This document shows positions 37,026-45,995 of a stretch of 64,000 bases of DNA, piece after piece. The translations under genes were made by a program, and so were the position numbers. Position 1 is the stretch's first letter. Every line of letters begins with the position of its first letter. This stretch comes from Planctomycetaceae bacterium (GTDB lineage: Bacteria; Planctomycetota; Planctomycetia; Pirellulales; Pirellulaceae), in contig JAIYDN010000067.1 of the NCBI GenBank assembly GCA_027487485.1, positions 62,001-126,000 on the forward strand, written 5' to 3'. The notes beneath the pieces are model-generated. The model had not been told where the DNA came from and did no database searches. It was given only the letters and a program-made list of their open reading frames with translations.

Positions 37026-37145
37026 GTAGTGGACGAGGCAACGAGTCCCGCATTTCGTAGTGGACGAGGCAACGAGTCCCGACATTTCGTAGTGGACGAG
37101 GCAACGAGTCCCGACATTTCGTAGTGGACGAGGCAACGAGTCCCC
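37026..37145. repeat. Minisatellite, four copies of a 31-32-base unit
   Basis: Copies begin at 37026, 37057, 37089 and 37121. The unit starts GTAGTGGACGAGGCAACGAG and continues TCCCGACATTTC. Copies 2 and 3 are identical; copy 1 lacks one base of the CGACATTT part; copy 4 ends after GAGTCCC. Each unit contains GGAC...GTCC half-sites. Copies abut without unique spacers, which excludes a CRISPR array. The array starts 33 bases upstream of the FAD oxidoreductase start. Confidence 0.9.
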
Positions 37146-37673
37146 GCACCACCTCTACCCGCTCTATTCTACGAACTTTCAACGCTTGCACACCGCTGGA
37201 AATGCCATGAACGACGCATCCTTTCGGTTAGCAACCCGAGTAGCCACCTAGGTAGCTGTTTGCCAAAAAGAAGCCAATGCGAAGCTAACGCGGACAAAAA
37301 TCGCCCGGTCTCGTTTGACCGTCCATCGTTACATTCCCCACAACCCTACTGTTCGATACATGGATGCCTAAAATGGAGCGGATGTCGCAAGACTGGTGTC
37401 CCGACTTGTTGAACTGTAGCTTCGTACAGTTAGTCTGAATTCGGCCGCCGCACCTTCGAGCGGATTTCCGAAACAGACAAAATAGAATGTATTTCAAGGT
37501 CCAACCGAAAAGCACTTCGAAATTCTGAAACTATCGTTTTCCGGTTTGCTTTCACTTCATTTACAATAACAGAGTCGGGTTGTTTTGCGTCGTCTTAGTA
37601 GCGAGTTCAACATTCCTTATCGAGCAATCGACGTTCCCATCAACCATCGTTTGGCAGCAAAAAGAAGCTTCGC
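37146..37673. other. Leader region of the polysaccharide operon
   Basis: About 530 bases between the minisatellite and the Wzz-like gene, with no credible gene. A TACAAT at about 37561 could be a -10 element of the downstream operon, but no good -35 pairs with it. No strong hairpin was found. Confidence 0.3.
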
Positions 37674-39290
37674 ATGAGTCAAGACAACACTTCAAAGCTG
37701 GATCTGCTTGAAATCGTGGGCAAGATCTGGAGAGCCAAATGGAAGATACTTCTTTTCCAGATCGCAACCACCGCATTCTGTATTGCCGTTATCCTTTTTT
37801 GGCCAAGAACCTACCGCTCCGAAGCAAGGTTGTTCCTGCAGTTGGGACGGGAATCGGTTGCAATTGACCCCACCGCGACCACTGGCCAAATGGTTGGCGT
37901 CATGAACTCCAGTCGAGAAGACGAAATCGTAACAGCCATGGAAGTGCTTCGAGGTGGAGGCATGATTTCCAAAGTCGTGGAAAAGCTGACTCCGCAAGTT
38001 GTGCTCGGAGAAGTCACGCTCAGCAAATCAGAGAACGGTGAAGATAAAGCCGGAGATGCTGCCCCCGGAGAAGCTGAAACTGTTGAGCAAAAGCCAGACG
38101 GCGCGATTCACTTCGCAAGGGAAATCCTCGGACGATTTTCACGCACCTTAAGCCAGATTGATCCTTTGTCCGATTTCGAACGAGCGACCATCCTGGTCGC
38201 CAAGAGCTTGAAGATCGATGCGGAACGCAAGTCGGAGGTGATCGTGATCGAATACGAAGCGGACTCGCCAGCGTTGGCACAAGCCGTTGTAGACGCTTTC
38301 ATCACTACCTACAAAGAGGAAAACGCACGGCTTCATAGCACGGAGGGGTCACAATCATTCTTCGACAAACAACAAGAACGCTTATCAAATGAGCTGCAGT
38401 TGACGAACTCGGCACTTCGTGAAGCCAAGAACCGAATGGGCTTAGCATCGATCCAAGGCCATCGCGAAAGCTTGGAAGCAAGAGCAAGAGAGATTGCCCA
38501 AAGCATCTCGGAGACAGAAAGATCTTTGATTGAAACTCAAGCCAGGATTAAAAAGCTGAAGACTGAACTTGCTTCCATGCCTGAAAGGATTTCAAGCTCC
38601 GAGGTCGACAAACCCAATGTTGCCACCGAACAGAAGTCGACGCAACTGTACGCTCTGCAATTGCAGGAGATGGAGTTCAAAACAAAGTATGCGCCCGAGC
38701 ACCCAAAAATGGTTGCCATCCGTTCGCAATTGGAGCAAGCAGAGAAGCAGTATCGCCAACAATCCACCAATCGTCCCGAGACCACGAACGACATCAACCC
38801 AGTGCATCGCGACCTAACGATCGACTATATCAAGTCGGAAACATCCGAGAATGGTCTGACGAAAAAACTGGAAATTCTTCGTGACCAAGACAAGGACATT
38901 CTGAATCAAATACGCGAAATCAACGCTTTTGAAATCGAGATCACCGATCTTGAAAGAAAAGCCACGCTCAGCGAGAAGAAGTACATCGCGTATTCCGAAA
39001 GCCTGGAGCAAGCACGAATGAATCGGGAGCTTGAGAAGGTCAAGATCTCCAGCGTCAGCGTCGCACAAGAAGCGACCTTGCAAGAGCGACCTATCAAACC
39101 ATCGAAGCAATTGGTGGCTCTGTTTGGGATCATAACTCTGTTTTTCGGAAGCTTAGGAATTGGTTTGGCAGCAGCTAAGCTCGACGACCGTATCACCACA
39201 ACTCAATCGGTGAAAAACAAAGTGGGCGTTCCTCTCCTAGCAACGATTCCAACCTCTCGATATCTCGCACGATCCAATCTTTCACGATAG
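37674..39290 (+). CDS. Wzz/GumC-family polysaccharide co-polymerase
   Basis: 538 residues. A TM helix at about 24-43 is followed by the Wzz domain start (RTYRSEARLFLQLGRE), a long periplasmic coiled coil (about 225-470, Glu/Arg/Gln-rich heptads) and a second TM helix at about 480-503 (GIITLFFGSLGIGLAAAKL), preceded by the proline-rich ERPIKPSKQ typical of the family. Such proteins set polymer length and bridge the polymerase to the outer-membrane exporter. It has no fused kinase domain; the separate ATPase gene follows 11 bases later. No outer-membrane Wza-type gene is present in the window. Confidence 0.9.
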   Translation: MSQDNTSKLDLLEIVGKIWRAKWKILLFQIATTAFCIAVILFWPRTYRSEARLFLQLGRESVAIDPTATTGQMVGVMNSSREDEIVTAMEVLRGGGMISKVVEKLTPQVVLGEVTLSKSENGEDKAGDAAPGEAETVEQKPDGAIHFAREILGRFSRTLSQIDPLSDFERATILVAKSLKIDAERKSEVIVIEYEADSPALAQAVVDAFITTYKEENARLHSTEGSQSFFDKQQERLSNELQLTNSALREAKNRMGLASIQGHRESLEARAREIAQSISETERSLIETQARIKKLKTELASMPERISSSEVDKPNVATEQKSTQLYALQLQEMEFKTKYAPEHPKMVAIRSQLEQAEKQYRQQSTNRPETTNDINPVHRDLTIDYIKSETSENGLTKKLEILRDQDKDILNQIREINAFEIEITDLERKATLSEKKYIAYSESLEQARMNRELEKVKISSVSVAQEATLQERPIKPSKQLVALFGIITLFFGSLGIGLAAAKLDDRITTTQSVKNKVGVPLLATIPTSRYLARSNLSR

Positions 39291-39301
39291 AGCCCTCCGC
39301 C

Positions 39302-39985
39302 ATGCAATCGACCGTTGAAGAAACTTTGCCGAAAGTCGCGAAAGAAGTCAATGAATCCATGGAAGCCGGACTGATCGATTCGGTTCTGATGAAGCTTCAA
39401 TCGTTTCAGAACGACCGAGATTTGGGTAGCCTTTGCGTTGGAATTGCAAGCTGTGACTCAGGCTGCGGCGCGACAACCATCGCGGCCCGACTCGCGGCCC
39501 AAGCGGCCATGAACGGCATGGGCAATGTCCTTCTTGTCGACGCGAATTACAGTCGACCAGCTGTTCACCGGCGCTTTCGAGTCAAGCGAGGACCAGGTTT
39601 GCTTGACAGCCTTGTTAAGGGACTTGACGTCCCAGAATGCATTCAACCAACGGACCATACCGAACTCAATCTAATGACATTGGGAAGCAAAGAGCTATCA
39701 ACCCAGTCTGTTTCGCCTATCGCGTTGAGGCCTTTCTTTGACGATCTTCGTTCGCGTTACCAGTTGGTCATTGTGGATCTACCCGTGATCGCTCAAGCAG
39801 GATTTGGGTTATTCTTTGCATCTCAAGCCGACGGGACCATTCTTGTTCTGGACGGAAAAACGACTAAGACGCGGCAAGCAAAAGCGGTTGTGGAACTGAT
39901 GAAAGAAAACCAAGTGCCAGTGGTCGGCGCGATTTTGAATAAACACACGGTGGTGTTACCGCGTTGGCTAGCCCGATGGTTTTAA
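39302..39985 (+). CDS. BY-kinase-like (CpsD/ParA-fold) ATPase with degenerate P-loop
   Basis: 227 residues. The MRP/ParA-type fold is clear: VGIASCDSGCGATTIAARLA (Walker A region), VLLVDANYSRP (Walker A' region), LVIVDLP (Walker B) and VVGAILNK. In active capsular tyrosine kinases the P-loop reads GEGKST; here it is GCGATT, with alanine (A57) where the lysine should be. The second Asp of the DxD-type Walker A' is Asn (N82). No tyrosine cluster exists at the C-terminus. It is therefore probably not an active tyrosine kinase and may act as a structural partner of the Wzz protein encoded just upstream. GATT-type P-loops are also known in CpaE/TadZ proteins. Confidence 0.82.
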   Translation: MQSTVEETLPKVAKEVNESMEAGLIDSVLMKLQSFQNDRDLGSLCVGIASCDSGCGATTIAARLAAQAAMNGMGNVLLVDANYSRPAVHRRFRVKRGPGLLDSLVKGLDVPECIQPTDHTELNLMTLGSKELSTQSVSPIALRPFFDDLRSRYQLVIVDLPVIAQAGFGLFFASQADGTILVLDGKTTKTRQAKAVVELMKENQVPVVGAILNKHTVVLPRWLARWF

Positions 39986-39989
39986 TTCC

Positions 39990-41375
39990 GTGAGTTTCAT
40001 AACTTGGAATCCCGAGCACATGGCAGAGGGAACAACGCAAGCTCCGGAACGTTCTCGCTTCGGTTCCCTTGTTTTCGGTTGGCTCAGCATTTCCGGCTGG
40101 TGTGTGTTCGCTCTTTACACCATTTCGATGATGGGGCTGACTCATGACATCGACGCCTTTGCCACACGTTCGATTCGTGATTATGAAGCGAACGACGGAA
40201 TGGACGAAGCAGAAGCATTTGAGAAAGATGTCCAGGCAGCTCCGTTGCCACGACGATTAGGGCTGTTGGGATTGATTGTTGTTGGAGCGTATTGTTTTGT
40301 ATCAGCACCTTCGGGAGTTCGCGTTCGCAATCTTCCAATTCTAGTATCTGCGGCTGGCCTATTGGGGTGGGCCACGCTTAGCCTCACTTGGTCGATCGAC
40401 ACGTCAGAGACAACTCGTGAATTGATTCGGGTAGCGATCTACACGGCCGTCGCAGTGGCTATGGCACGAAGGTTTCCAGCGAAAGAAATTTGCTTGATTC
40501 TCATTTTCAGCTTCCTGACGTCCATTCTTGTTGCGTCGATCATGGACGTGGTCGTTGGGAACTTTCGACCGTGGCAATCGCTGCATCGCCTGCAAGGTTC
40601 GCTCCACCCGAACGATCTTGGGCGGCAAGCATTGCTGGTTGCGGTTGCGGCCTATGCCTACATGTCGGTCAAATCAGAACGGACTTTTTGGCTCATCGTT
40701 TGCGGCCTAGCGATTGTCATTCTTGTTCTAACCAAGTCTCGAACGAGCTTCATTTCCCTGTTCGCGGGGCTGTTGATGGTAAGCATGATTCGCGTTCGGG
40801 GCTATCAAGCTGTCGCATGGCTCACCACGCTCTTGATCATCGTGTCGTTCGCGGGCCTATCCTGGCAGTTGCTCAGCTCCGAAATCCGATCTTCCATCGC
40901 CGGCGGAGCTACGCTGGGACGTAAGGATAAAGCAGCCGCCTTGACCGGGCGATTCCCACTCTGGGAACAGGCTCTCCAACAGGCCGACAATGACTTGATC
41001 AGGGGAAGCGGGTTCGGAGCGTTCTGGAACAACGAGCGCACGAAAATCATGGGTGAAGAACTGGAGTGGTTTCCGCGACACGCTCACTCGGCATACATCG
41101 AGATGATTGTGAACTTGGGCTACATTGGCTTGGGATTACTATTGGTTCTGGTCCTGGCCATGCTTGCCACTGTTTTGTTTTCGAGCCGTAAAACAGGCCA
41201 AGTACACTTTACCGTTTGCACTGCGATCATTGTGTCGGAGATGGTCTATGGATTGACAGAGGCGGCGCCGATTCTTCCACGTGATCAAGGCTTGTTCAAT
41301 GTCATTCTGATGTACGCCTTGGTCTTCTCGCACAACGCTTCGGAGAAACCGATGGAAGGGCAAGCAGCAGTATGA
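39990..41375 (+). CDS. O-antigen ligase / Wzy-type polymerase
   Basis: 461 residues from GTG 39990, polytopic with about ten TM segments. The Wzy_C (O-antigen ligase) core is visible: VLTKSRTSFISLFAGLLMVS, then the large loop with GRFPLWEQALQQ, GSGFGAFW and RHAHSAYIEMIVNLGYIGLG, whose conserved Arg and His residues are typical of polymerases and ligases. It joins repeat units or ligates polymer to an acceptor in the periplasm. It starts 4 bases after the ATPase stop and its end overlaps the GT2 start by 4 bases. Confidence 0.88.
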   Translation: MSFITWNPEHMAEGTTQAPERSRFGSLVFGWLSISGWCVFALYTISMMGLTHDIDAFATRSIRDYEANDGMDEAEAFEKDVQAAPLPRRLGLLGLIVVGAYCFVSAPSGVRVRNLPILVSAAGLLGWATLSLTWSIDTSETTRELIRVAIYTAVAVAMARRFPAKEICLILIFSFLTSILVASIMDVVVGNFRPWQSLHRLQGSLHPNDLGRQALLVAVAAYAYMSVKSERTFWLIVCGLAIVILVLTKSRTSFISLFAGLLMVSMIRVRGYQAVAWLTTLLIIVSFAGLSWQLLSSEIRSSIAGGATLGRKDKAAALTGRFPLWEQALQQADNDLIRGSGFGAFWNNERTKIMGEELEWFPRHAHSAYIEMIVNLGYIGLGLLLVLVLAMLATVLFSSRKTGQVHFTVCTAIIVSEMVYGLTEAAPILPRDQGLFNVILMYALVFSHNASEKPMEGQAAV

Positions 41376-42304
41376 TTACAGAGAATCGCTCGCCCAAACT
41401 GTCCGTCTTGATGACCGTTTACAATGGCATGCCGTATTTGCCTGAAGCGGTAGAGTCGATTCTGACACAAGACTTTACGGATTTCGAATTCATCATCGTG
41501 GATGATGGATCAAACGATGAAACTTCGGCTTATTTGAAGCAGCTCAAAGACCCAAGAGTTCTGATTCTAAGTCAAGAGAACGGGGGAACTGCCGCAGCTT
41601 CCAACTTTGGACTCGCGCAGTGCGGCGGCGAATACATAGCTCGGATGGACGCGGACGACATAACTTTCCCGACTCGATTTGGAAAGCAAGTTCGTTTCCT
41701 GGATGAGAATCCCGCCATCGGAATTCTTGGGACTCAACTAGCATGCATGGGTGAATGCCGTACGGGCAAAAGCTTGAACCTGCCTTGTTCCAACACAACG
41801 ATTCGCCAGTCACTGTTGAAGGGCAAGCATGCTCTATGCCATCCAACCCTCATGATGCGAACCCAATTGCTTCGGGACGTCGGGGGTTACTGGAAACACA
41901 GGCTGATCGATGATTGGGATATGATGCTTCGAATGACCGAGATCACTCAGTCGCATAATCTTAACGAAGTGTTGCACCATTATCGTGTGCATCGAGGCAG
42001 CTTGAATGGCTCTCGCATGAAGGAAATGCGTTTTGCCTACGACTACTCGATCGATGCCGCAATCCGCAGACAGGAAAACCGTGCCGCCATCTCACCCGAG
42101 GAGTTTCGGCATTCCCTTTCGCATCGACCTTTTGCGACTCGTGCTTTCGCCTCCTTGGAGATCTATGCAAGATCCCAGTACCGTCTTGCCATCGCCGACA
42201 TTCTTGGGAACGCGGTATGGTTGGGTTACATGCGGTTAGCGATAGCGGCTCTGTGCCAGCCTGGCATGGCTTGGGCTCGGCTAAAACGAATGGTCGGCAG
42301 ATGA
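41372..42304 (+). CDS. Family 2 glycosyltransferase
   Basis: 310 residues with a GT-A fold: SVLMTVYNGMPYLPEAVESI, the nucleotide-binding VDDGSNDET (43-51), the metal-binding DADD (93-96) and DDWDMMLRM, which holds the acceptor-side acidic residues. It should add a sugar from a nucleotide donor to the growing lipid-linked unit on the cytoplasmic face. ATGA overlap with the polymerase and ATGA overlap with the next gene place it in the middle of a tightly packed operon. Confidence 0.92.
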   Translation: MITENRSPKLSVLMTVYNGMPYLPEAVESILTQDFTDFEFIIVDDGSNDETSAYLKQLKDPRVLILSQENGGTAAASNFGLAQCGGEYIARMDADDITFPTRFGKQVRFLDENPAIGILGTQLACMGECRTGKSLNLPCSNTTIRQSLLKGKHALCHPTLMMRTQLLRDVGGYWKHRLIDDWDMMLRMTEITQSHNLNEVLHHYRVHRGSLNGSRMKEMRFAYDYSIDAAIRRQENRAAISPEEFRHSLSHRPFATRAFASLEIYARSQYRLAIADILGNAVWLGYMRLAIAALCQPGMAWARLKRMVGR

Positions 42305-44121
42305 AGGTAGATCCATCGATGCTGGATTCGCTTTCGCAAAGGCACCGATCGAGCCAATCCGATCCCAAAGAGCAATCCAACGGTTCGGGATGGTTGACCT
42401 GCGTTGTACTTGCTGGCATCCTCATCTTGGGGCTCGCAGCACGATCGACTTTGGTCGCTCATAATCTTCCAGTCGCCTGGCACGTGGATGAGCGATTCTT
42501 GCTCCGGGTCTTAGAGAGATTTTCGGTCGAGGACACGCTTGATCCTAATTTCTTTCAGTACCCTACTCTTTATCTGTACATCAATCACTTTGCATTGAGT
42601 CCTTTCCTGGGACTAGAAGACTATCTGTGGGGTGGCCGGGCTCTGAATTTGGTCTTTGTCGGACTTCTTTCTTGCGCTGCGTTCGCATTGTCGAATGAAT
42701 TGTTTGGATCAAAACGAGCCGGTGTGTTGGCGGCCGCCGCAACGCTCTTTAGTCCGACAATGATTCTCAGCGCCAGCTACATCTCAACCGACACTTTGCT
42801 GTCGCTCTTTTGCATTGCGTCCGTGTGGTTACTAACACGTTTCTTTCGCCGACAACACGACAGCGATTGGTTCTTTGGCGTTTTATTTATGGGGTTAGCC
42901 ATTGCAACCAAGTACAGCGCTGGCAGTCTTCTGATTGCTTACTTGATTTACGAATTGTTTCAACCCACTTCGGAACTGTCATCTCCATACGATCTCGGGG
43001 CACGTTATTCCATGCGCCGATTTTGCCATCGAATACTGCAGGCGTCCGTTCCCAAAGTTGCCATGAACACGTTGCTGCTGGTTGGTTGTATGTGCATGCT
43101 GGTTGCTTATGCTTTTTTCCCATTGGAACAGTTGCTTGCCCTGGTTGGTTCGTCCGGCGATCTTAACTCGACCATCGACGCGTCGGACCGAACGTTTTTG
43201 AAATCGATCCGAAGCAAGTTCATGATGTTCGCATTTCTCCTGGGATCAATCGCGTCAGCTGGGTATCTCGTTCCTCAATTCTCTTTAAGAATTCGCCGAG
43301 TTCGCCCCCTCCTTGCGATAGCTATTGCCACCGTAACTGTGTTGGTAACTTCTCCCTATATGATTTTTTCCTGGAAAAAGTTCGCCTACGATTTTGGCGC
43401 GTTGATGAAGAATAGCGCCGGAGGAACTGAACCTCAATGGATACCCTATTTTCAACGCTATTTTGCGATGGAAAGTATCCTGCTCCTTGCGCTTTTTGCC
43501 GTCGGACTGTGGGTAGCGTATCGACAGAAAAGAGACATCCAGTTCCCACTGTTGTATCTAGCGATCTCGTTTGCCATCATCGGTGGGGCAGGCTCAGGCT
43601 ATCCACGGTATCTTGCTCCTTTGCTACCGGTGTTCTTGGTGATTGCGACATGGGCATTAATTGCTTGCTCGAACGTGGTTGCGAAAAAATTTCATGCATC
43701 GGGTGCCGTGGTCTGGATCCAATGTGGCTTAGTGCTAGGCGTTGGGCTCGAACTGTATCCGAAAGTGTTGGCTAGGCTTGATTTGCCCTTCAACGAAATG
43801 CGAGCATCCTATGACTACGTTATCGAGCACAAGCCCAGCATGGTCTATTTCTCGACTTATGCTCCGGACGTCGAATTTCGAATGGCGGGCATAGCAGTCA
43901 AGGAGATTCCCTCCAGTTCGCTCAGCGCCGATGATCCTTCTTTTGTGGATGGGCTGCTACCGACGGAGTTGCTGATCCTGAGCGGTGAACAAGTAAAGCG
44001 ACTCAGTCCCAGCGTTCGAGAAAAGCTCGAACTGCTGCGAAGTGCGGTGAAAAACCAAGAAAGCACCAAAGATCTTGACATTTTAAGCGATCAGTACGTT
44101 TTCGCTCGTCTGCCTCATTAA
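42301..44121 (+). CDS. GT39/ArnT-like membrane glycosyltransferase
   Basis: The frame opens upstream at 42217, but ATG 42301 overlaps the GT2 stop (ATGA) and gives 606 residues. After TM1 the loop WHVDERFLLRVLERF carries the acidic D-E pair typical of GT-C enzymes. QYPTLYLYINHF and about ten further TM segments follow, with a soluble C-terminal part. Such enzymes move a sugar from a polyprenyl-phosphate carrier to lipid, protein or glycan on the periplasmic side. The acceptor is unknown. It ends the first polysaccharide operon. Confidence 0.85.
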   Translation: MKVDPSMLDSLSQRHRSSQSDPKEQSNGSGWLTCVVLAGILILGLAARSTLVAHNLPVAWHVDERFLLRVLERFSVEDTLDPNFFQYPTLYLYINHFALSPFLGLEDYLWGGRALNLVFVGLLSCAAFALSNELFGSKRAGVLAAAATLFSPTMILSASYISTDTLLSLFCIASVWLLTRFFRRQHDSDWFFGVLFMGLAIATKYSAGSLLIAYLIYELFQPTSELSSPYDLGARYSMRRFCHRILQASVPKVAMNTLLLVGCMCMLVAYAFFPLEQLLALVGSSGDLNSTIDASDRTFLKSIRSKFMMFAFLLGSIASAGYLVPQFSLRIRRVRPLLAIAIATVTVLVTSPYMIFSWKKFAYDFGALMKNSAGGTEPQWIPYFQRYFAMESILLLALFAVGLWVAYRQKRDIQFPLLYLAISFAIIGGAGSGYPRYLAPLLPVFLVIATWALIACSNVVAKKFHASGAVVWIQCGLVLGVGLELYPKVLARLDLPFNEMRASYDYVIEHKPSMVYFSTYAPDVEFRMAGIAVKEIPSSSLSADDPSFVDGLLPTELLILSGEQVKRLSPSVREKLELLRSAVKNQESTKDLDILSDQYVFARLPH

Positions 44122-44501
44122 GCGGCGAAAGCCCCTTGCACACTTCGAAACTGACTTGTTTTTATGCAGCAATGTGCAATGCCAGAAAACCAACTTCACG
44201 GAACTACGTGCTTGTTTCCAGCTACTTTTGAGCAAAACGGACTCCTTGTCGGTTTTTCGCCGCTCCGCTCCGATAACGGTGGTTGCACGGTACAGTTTTT
44301 GCTTGCAAAGGGTCGGTAGGCGGCAGGGTATTCGTTGTTTTGGTGAGAATGGTCGTTCATTTTAAGGAAATGATTGGGCAAGGTCCCTAGCTAGAATTAC
44401 GGATCGGATGAAAATCTGCTGTTGCCACACGCGCTTCGATTGTTTGGAATTTGTCAGTCGGTTTGACATGCCCTTCAATCAGCCCTCGAGAGCAGATGTT
44501 T
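44122..44501. other. Gap before the ATP-grasp cluster
   Basis: About 380 bases without a credible gene. A 69-codon plus frame at 44156 has no recognisable features and no ribosome-binding site. The region presumably carries the promoter of the five-gene cluster that follows, but no clear -35/-10 pair or operator stands out. Confidence 0.35.
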
Positions 44502-45986
44502 ATGCCTTCATTCAACTTTGATGATTACGACACCGGTGGTTTCTTCGACGAGCTCATTCGCCCCAACGGAAAGCCGCGTTCTGGTTCCGAGATATTAGTC
44601 GAGCGAATTAGCGAGCTTCCTGATGAAGAGCTTCGTTTGCGGCAAGACGCAATCGACAAGGCTCTGTTGCGGATGGGGATCACGTTTACGGTTTACGGAG
44701 ATGAGAGCGGGACCGAAAAGATTTTTCCGTTCGATCTGATTCCCCGTATTGTTCAGGCCTTCGAGTGGCATCACATCGAAGCAGGATTGAAGCAGCGTAT
44801 TCGCGCGTTGAATCACTTCATCGATGATATCTACCACGACCAACACATCATCAAAGAAGGCATTATCCCGCGAGAGATGCTCGAAAAGGCCAAATCGTTC
44901 CGGCCTCAATGTGTTGGTTTAAAACCGCCGCATCGGATTTGGTGTCACATCACTGGGACGGATTTGGTTCGCGATAAAGATGGCGGTATTTATGTTCTCG
45001 AGGATAACTTGCGATGCCCTTCCGGGGTGTCGTACGTCCTTCAAAACCGGTCGGTGATGAAGCGCAGTTTTCCCAAGATTTTCGCCGACTCGAAAGTTCG
45101 TCCCGTTATTGATTACCCGAGCCGACTGTACCAAACTCTCGCTCATTTGTCGCCACATGGTAAGCCCGACCCAACGATTGTTGTGCTGACGCCTGGCATC
45201 TACAACTCTGCTTACTACGAGCATTCTTTCCTGGCGCAACAGATGGGCATTCCGTTGGTGCAAGGGGAGGATTTACTGGTTCAGGACGATTGTGTTTACA
45301 TGCGAAACACAGAAGGCTTCCAGCAGGTGGATGTGATCTACCGCCGAATTGACGACGATTTTATGGACCCCGAAGCGTTTCGTGCCGATTCGATGCTGGG
45401 TGTGCCTGGCTTGATGCGGGCTTATCGTCAAGGCAACGTGGCCCTTGCGAACGCACCTGGAACGGGCGTGGCTGACGACAAAGTGATCTACGCCTACGTT
45501 CCGGACATGATCAAATTTTACTTGAACGAAACTCCGAGCATTCCGAACGTTAAAACGTACATTTGCGAACGTGAAGACGATCGGAAGTACGTGCTGGAGC
45601 ATCTATCGGAGCTGGTCGTGAAGGCCGCTAACGAAGCGGGAGGATATGGCATGTTGATCGGGCCTCATTCGACCAAAGAAGAGCAGGATAAATTTGCAGC
45701 GCTCATTCAGGCGGACCCCCGAAACTACATCGCTCAGCCAACGCTATCTCTGTCCCGAGTTCCTACGGTCGTTGGAGATCATTTTGAAGGGCGGCATGTC
45801 GATTTGCGGCCTTATGTTCTTTATGGAGAGTCGATCTGGGTTTTGCCAGGTGGTTTGACTCGCGTCGCTCTGAAAAAGGGCTCGCTGGTCGTGAATTCTT
45901 CGCAGGGGGGCGGCAGCAAGGACACGTGGGTTCTTGCGGACCTTGATTTGGCCCAAGATCAGTCGGATGTAGACAAGGTACTTTAA
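44502..45986 (+). CDS. Circularly permuted ATP-grasp protein (COG2308 family)
   Basis: 494 residues from ATG 44502 (GAGAG nine bases upstream); ATG 44496 is possible. Family signatures include FDDYDTGGFFDELIRPNGKPR, FPFDLIPRIVQAFEWHHIEAGLKQR, DIYHDQHIIKEGIIPREM, YVLEDNLRCPSGVSYVLQNR, DVIYRRIDDDFMDPEAFR, ELVVKAANEAGGYGMLIGP and RNYIAQPTLSLSRVPTV. These make up the circularly permuted ATP-grasp domain, predicted to form an amide bond between a carboxylate and an amine via an acyl phosphate. It heads a five-gene cluster with alpha-E and transglutaminase partners. Ligase activity is predicted from the fold; I know of no established substrate. Confidence 0.92.
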   Translation: MPSFNFDDYDTGGFFDELIRPNGKPRSGSEILVERISELPDEELRLRQDAIDKALLRMGITFTVYGDESGTEKIFPFDLIPRIVQAFEWHHIEAGLKQRIRALNHFIDDIYHDQHIIKEGIIPREMLEKAKSFRPQCVGLKPPHRIWCHITGTDLVRDKDGGIYVLEDNLRCPSGVSYVLQNRSVMKRSFPKIFADSKVRPVIDYPSRLYQTLAHLSPHGKPDPTIVVLTPGIYNSAYYEHSFLAQQMGIPLVQGEDLLVQDDCVYMRNTEGFQQVDVIYRRIDDDFMDPEAFRADSMLGVPGLMRAYRQGNVALANAPGTGVADDKVIYAYVPDMIKFYLNETPSIPNVKTYICEREDDRKYVLEHLSELVVKAANEAGGYGMLIGPHSTKEEQDKFAALIQADPRNYIAQPTLSLSRVPTVVGDHFEGRHVDLRPYVLYGESIWVLPGGLTRVALKKGSLVVNSSQGGGSKDTWVLADLDLAQDQSDVDKVL

Positions 45987-45995
45987 AGAGAAATC

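Noticed and set aside
37026-37145. Possible CRISPR array
   Set aside because: Units of 31-32 bases abut with no unique spacers and no cas genes are nearby; it is a minisatellite.
44156-44365. 69-codon frame before the ATP-grasp cluster as a candidate substrate peptide
   Set aside because: It has no ribosome-binding site, leader-like pattern or repeated core, and its composition looks random.
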